DNA from: Paraspadella gotoi
Lineage: Eukaryota > Chaetognatha
DNA: 64,000 nt
Assembly (NCBI GenBank): GCA_051294375.1
Contig: CM119267.1
Span: forward strand, 8,399,814-8,463,813
Reading direction: 5' to 3'
The position numbers and the translations under genes are program-made. The stretch's first letter is position 1, and each line of letters opens with the position of its first letter. A model generated the notes under the pieces. That model had not been told where the DNA came from. It was given only the letters and a program-made list of their open reading frames with translations, and did no database searches. Of the stretch, positions 61,812 to 64,000 are shown in pieces.

Positions 61812-61870
61812 AAGATGTCTGGTGCCCGGTCATCGCCACGGTCATCGTAATCCTGGTCGTCATTGCAGGT

Positions 61871-61964
<94 letters not shown>

Positions 61965-63099
61965 GAGGAGAGAGAGAGAGGGAAAATTATCGGGAAATAC
62001 CGACAAGAATAACAATCTTTTCCGAACGTCCCGGGAGAAAAAGAACTAAACTTTGTACCGCTCTCAAACTCTTTAAACATTGTAATATTTTTTTAATCGT
62101 TCGTTAAAACAAATATCTCTCGTCCAAAAACGGAAACCACAAGAAAACAACATCAATCTAAATCCCAATAATTTAGATTCATGACTAAGAAGTTTGACTT
62201 GTATTTCCACTAAGAGTTAGATAATATTGCCATTTAGTTAATTTCATTATTGCACCGAGCTAATTTTAAATAAGAATGATAATTTAAATAATTCAGATAA
62301 ATAATTTAGATAATTTAAATAAGTATGATTCAGGTACTTTGCTCATTTTGTTCATTTTCCTATTCCATTTGTCTTTTGAACAAAAGTGACGATACCATCT
62401 TCATAACCTTTTCTTTTTTTATTTTCTCCTTCAGCGCTCCTGTGCATATACTTTTATTGTATAGGGCCATGCTCGACCTACCTGCCTTGCATGAGCGAGG
62501 CGTCTCCGATCTCGCCTCCTCCCGCCGTCGCCCGCGAAGAAGCGACGCCGCTGAACAACGCCCAGCCGCCGCCGGCGCCGAAGACGAATCCTCATCCGAA
62601 CGGCGCCCCCGACGCGCTGCCGGCCCCGCCCTCTTACGAGCAGAGTCAAAAGGAGCATAACAAGATGATGGTCGAGCGACTCACCTTCGACAACGACTTG
62701 AGCGTGGCGTCGTCTTCGATGCTTCGCGGACACTCATCCGTCGACGCTAGGTTCGCGGCGCCGACTGCCGTGACCGTGCCGAGAAACTTGACGCCGTACG
62801 TCGTCTCACGATGGGCGCCGCCGCCATCGGTGACGCCGGAGACGCTCCCTGAGTTTGTCTTCGAGCCTAACGGTGCTCGAGGCTTCGGCGTCGTGGGTCC
62901 GCCCATGGTGGGCGGCGTGATCGACCCCCGAATCCTCAGTTCTCGCGGCGTCAATCCCGGCGTCGAACAAGTCCCGTCGACCTCTATTCAGGTGAACTCA
63001 ACGCTGGCGCCGATATCGCAAGAAGCGCCGCCGCCGCCGTATTTATCGGCAGTGCCAGCAATTCCATCCGCTCCTTCTTCTTGTTATTCCGAAGTGTGA
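61812..63099 (+). CDS. Single-pass membrane protein, Shisa-like layout (C-terminal exons)
   Basis: Exon 61812-61868 encodes VWCPVIATVIVILVVIA and splices (GCAG|GTATTG) in phase to 62435-63099, which begins LLCIYFYCIGPCSTYLPC. Together they form one membrane helix with flanking cysteines. The roughly 200-residue tail is Pro-rich, with a PPSY motif (LPAPPSYEQS) and PPPPY near the end, and it closes with CYSEV, a PDZ-ligand-like C terminus. One membrane pass followed by a Pro-rich PPxY tail is the architecture of Shisa/CYYR1/VOPP1-type adaptors, which bind WW-domain ubiquitin ligases. The Cys-rich ectodomain was not found upstream, so the family call is tentative. AATAAA lies at 63383. Confidence 0.6.
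61874..61979. repeat. GA microsatellite directly after an exon donor
   Basis: Starts five bases after the donor at 61868 of the membrane-protein gene; interrupted GA repeat. Confidence 0.95.
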
Positions 63100-64000
63100 A
63101 GCCGCTCGAGCGAAAACTATTTATATTTGATTGAACTTGAACAAATTTAACAATGCTTGATATTTTTGCCGTCTTCTTGAAACTGTTTCAATTCCAAAGA
63201 TCGAATGTGAACAAGGGTAATCCTCAGGGACTGGCACTACTATAATCGCACTAGCACCTTTAATTATTTATTGAAGTGGAATTCTTAAAACAGAAAGAAA
63301 AAACTATTTCTTAAATGTCAGTAAAAAAAAAAACATTTTGTAATTGAAAAGTTAGTTCACTTTTGGTTAACGTTATTATTTCAATAAAAAATTAAATTGC
63401 AGTTTGCATTTTTTCTAAGATGAAACAAATTTGCTTTACTTTTCTCCAGTGTCAGTCGCTCAGGACGTCCGTGTAATTTGAACTTACAAAGACGAATCTT
63501 CGCCACTATTTCTCTCTCTCGAGTGATTGTCGTTACTTTTGATGTGATATATTTTTTATTAGTAATACTATTTTTATATATTTGAATTGTTAATTCGCAT
63601 TTCTTCATCCGCTTCGCAAGATTACCGATTTTTTTAATTAATTAATAAAATCCTCCGTTTTTTGCACAGACTTAGATTGTCAGAGAAAGAATGAATGACG
63701 AACGACCGAGACATATGTAGTAAATTGCTAATTCTTAATAAAGGAAAAAAAAACATATTTTTTACGCTACTGACAAATTAAAATATTTGATCGAGTTAAA
63801 AAAAGCTGCTGATGTCTCGGTCATAGGATTGCATGAGAATCAAACACCATGTATTTCATCCTTGGTTATAGCAAGTCTACAGCGTGGAAAGCGATTGGGG
63901 GTTTCCCTCTCTTTCCCGCGAGACCACAAGAATTGCCTGACAATCATGGCTGTACACAAATTTCTGTAATAAACTAGTATTTTTTTTTTGCTGCCTGCTT
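63100..64000 (+). other. 3' UTR and downstream DNA
   Basis: Follows the stop at 63097-63099. A candidate polyadenylation signal AATAAA lies at 63383-63388 and another near 63643. No further gene seen to the window end. Confidence 0.5.

Overview
The window looks like nuclear DNA of an invertebrate animal. The genes are split by GT-AG introns, including a formin, a pentameric ligand-gated channel and a single-pass membrane protein. Introns are AT-rich, exons are GC-rich, and about two dozen long microsatellites, nearly all AG/CT, are scattered through it. The microsatellite load would fit a crustacean or another protostome, but that is a weak inference. No bacterial operons, rRNA or CRISPR were seen. 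Exon models below were built by hand from open frames, splice sites and intron phase.

Layout. 0.3-12 kb, minus strand: five exons of the N-terminal (GBD/FH3) half of a formin, closest in pattern to inverted formin 2; FH1/FH2 would lie beyond the left edge. 12-17.8 kb: no gene recognised; repeats. 17.8-18.2 kb, minus: a tentative two-exon acidic tail. 18.8-30.04 kb and 30.08-35.4 kb: the same locus twice in tandem, joined at a 25-N gap. Both copies hold the upstream region and first exons of a ligand-gated channel. Only the first copy carries a 5.5-kb GC-rich DIRS-like tyrosine-recombinase retrotransposon (21.4-26.9 kb), so the second is its empty site. This looks like two haplotypes assembled in series. 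The second copy continues into a complete four-exon channel gene ending at 37.67 kb.

38.6-49.6 kb, minus: one 24-exon gene for a coiled-coil protein of about 2,240 residues, with every intron phase agreeing. 50.3-50.7 kb, plus: the first two exons of a small membrane protein. 52.9-56.0 kb: a 3.1-kb AT-rich long inverted repeat, almost without spacer. 56.7-63.1 kb, plus: a TATA-type promoter candidate, one doubtful exon, then the last two exons of a single-pass membrane protein with a proline-rich PPxY tail and a PDZ-ligand-like end.

The genes are unrelated neighbours. The strongest leads are the channel that lacks the Cys-loop disulphide, the insertion polymorphism of the DIRS element, the long inverted repeat, and the unrecognised giant coiled-coil protein. 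Single-base indels in homopolymers are common between 18 and 36 kb and limit frame calls there.
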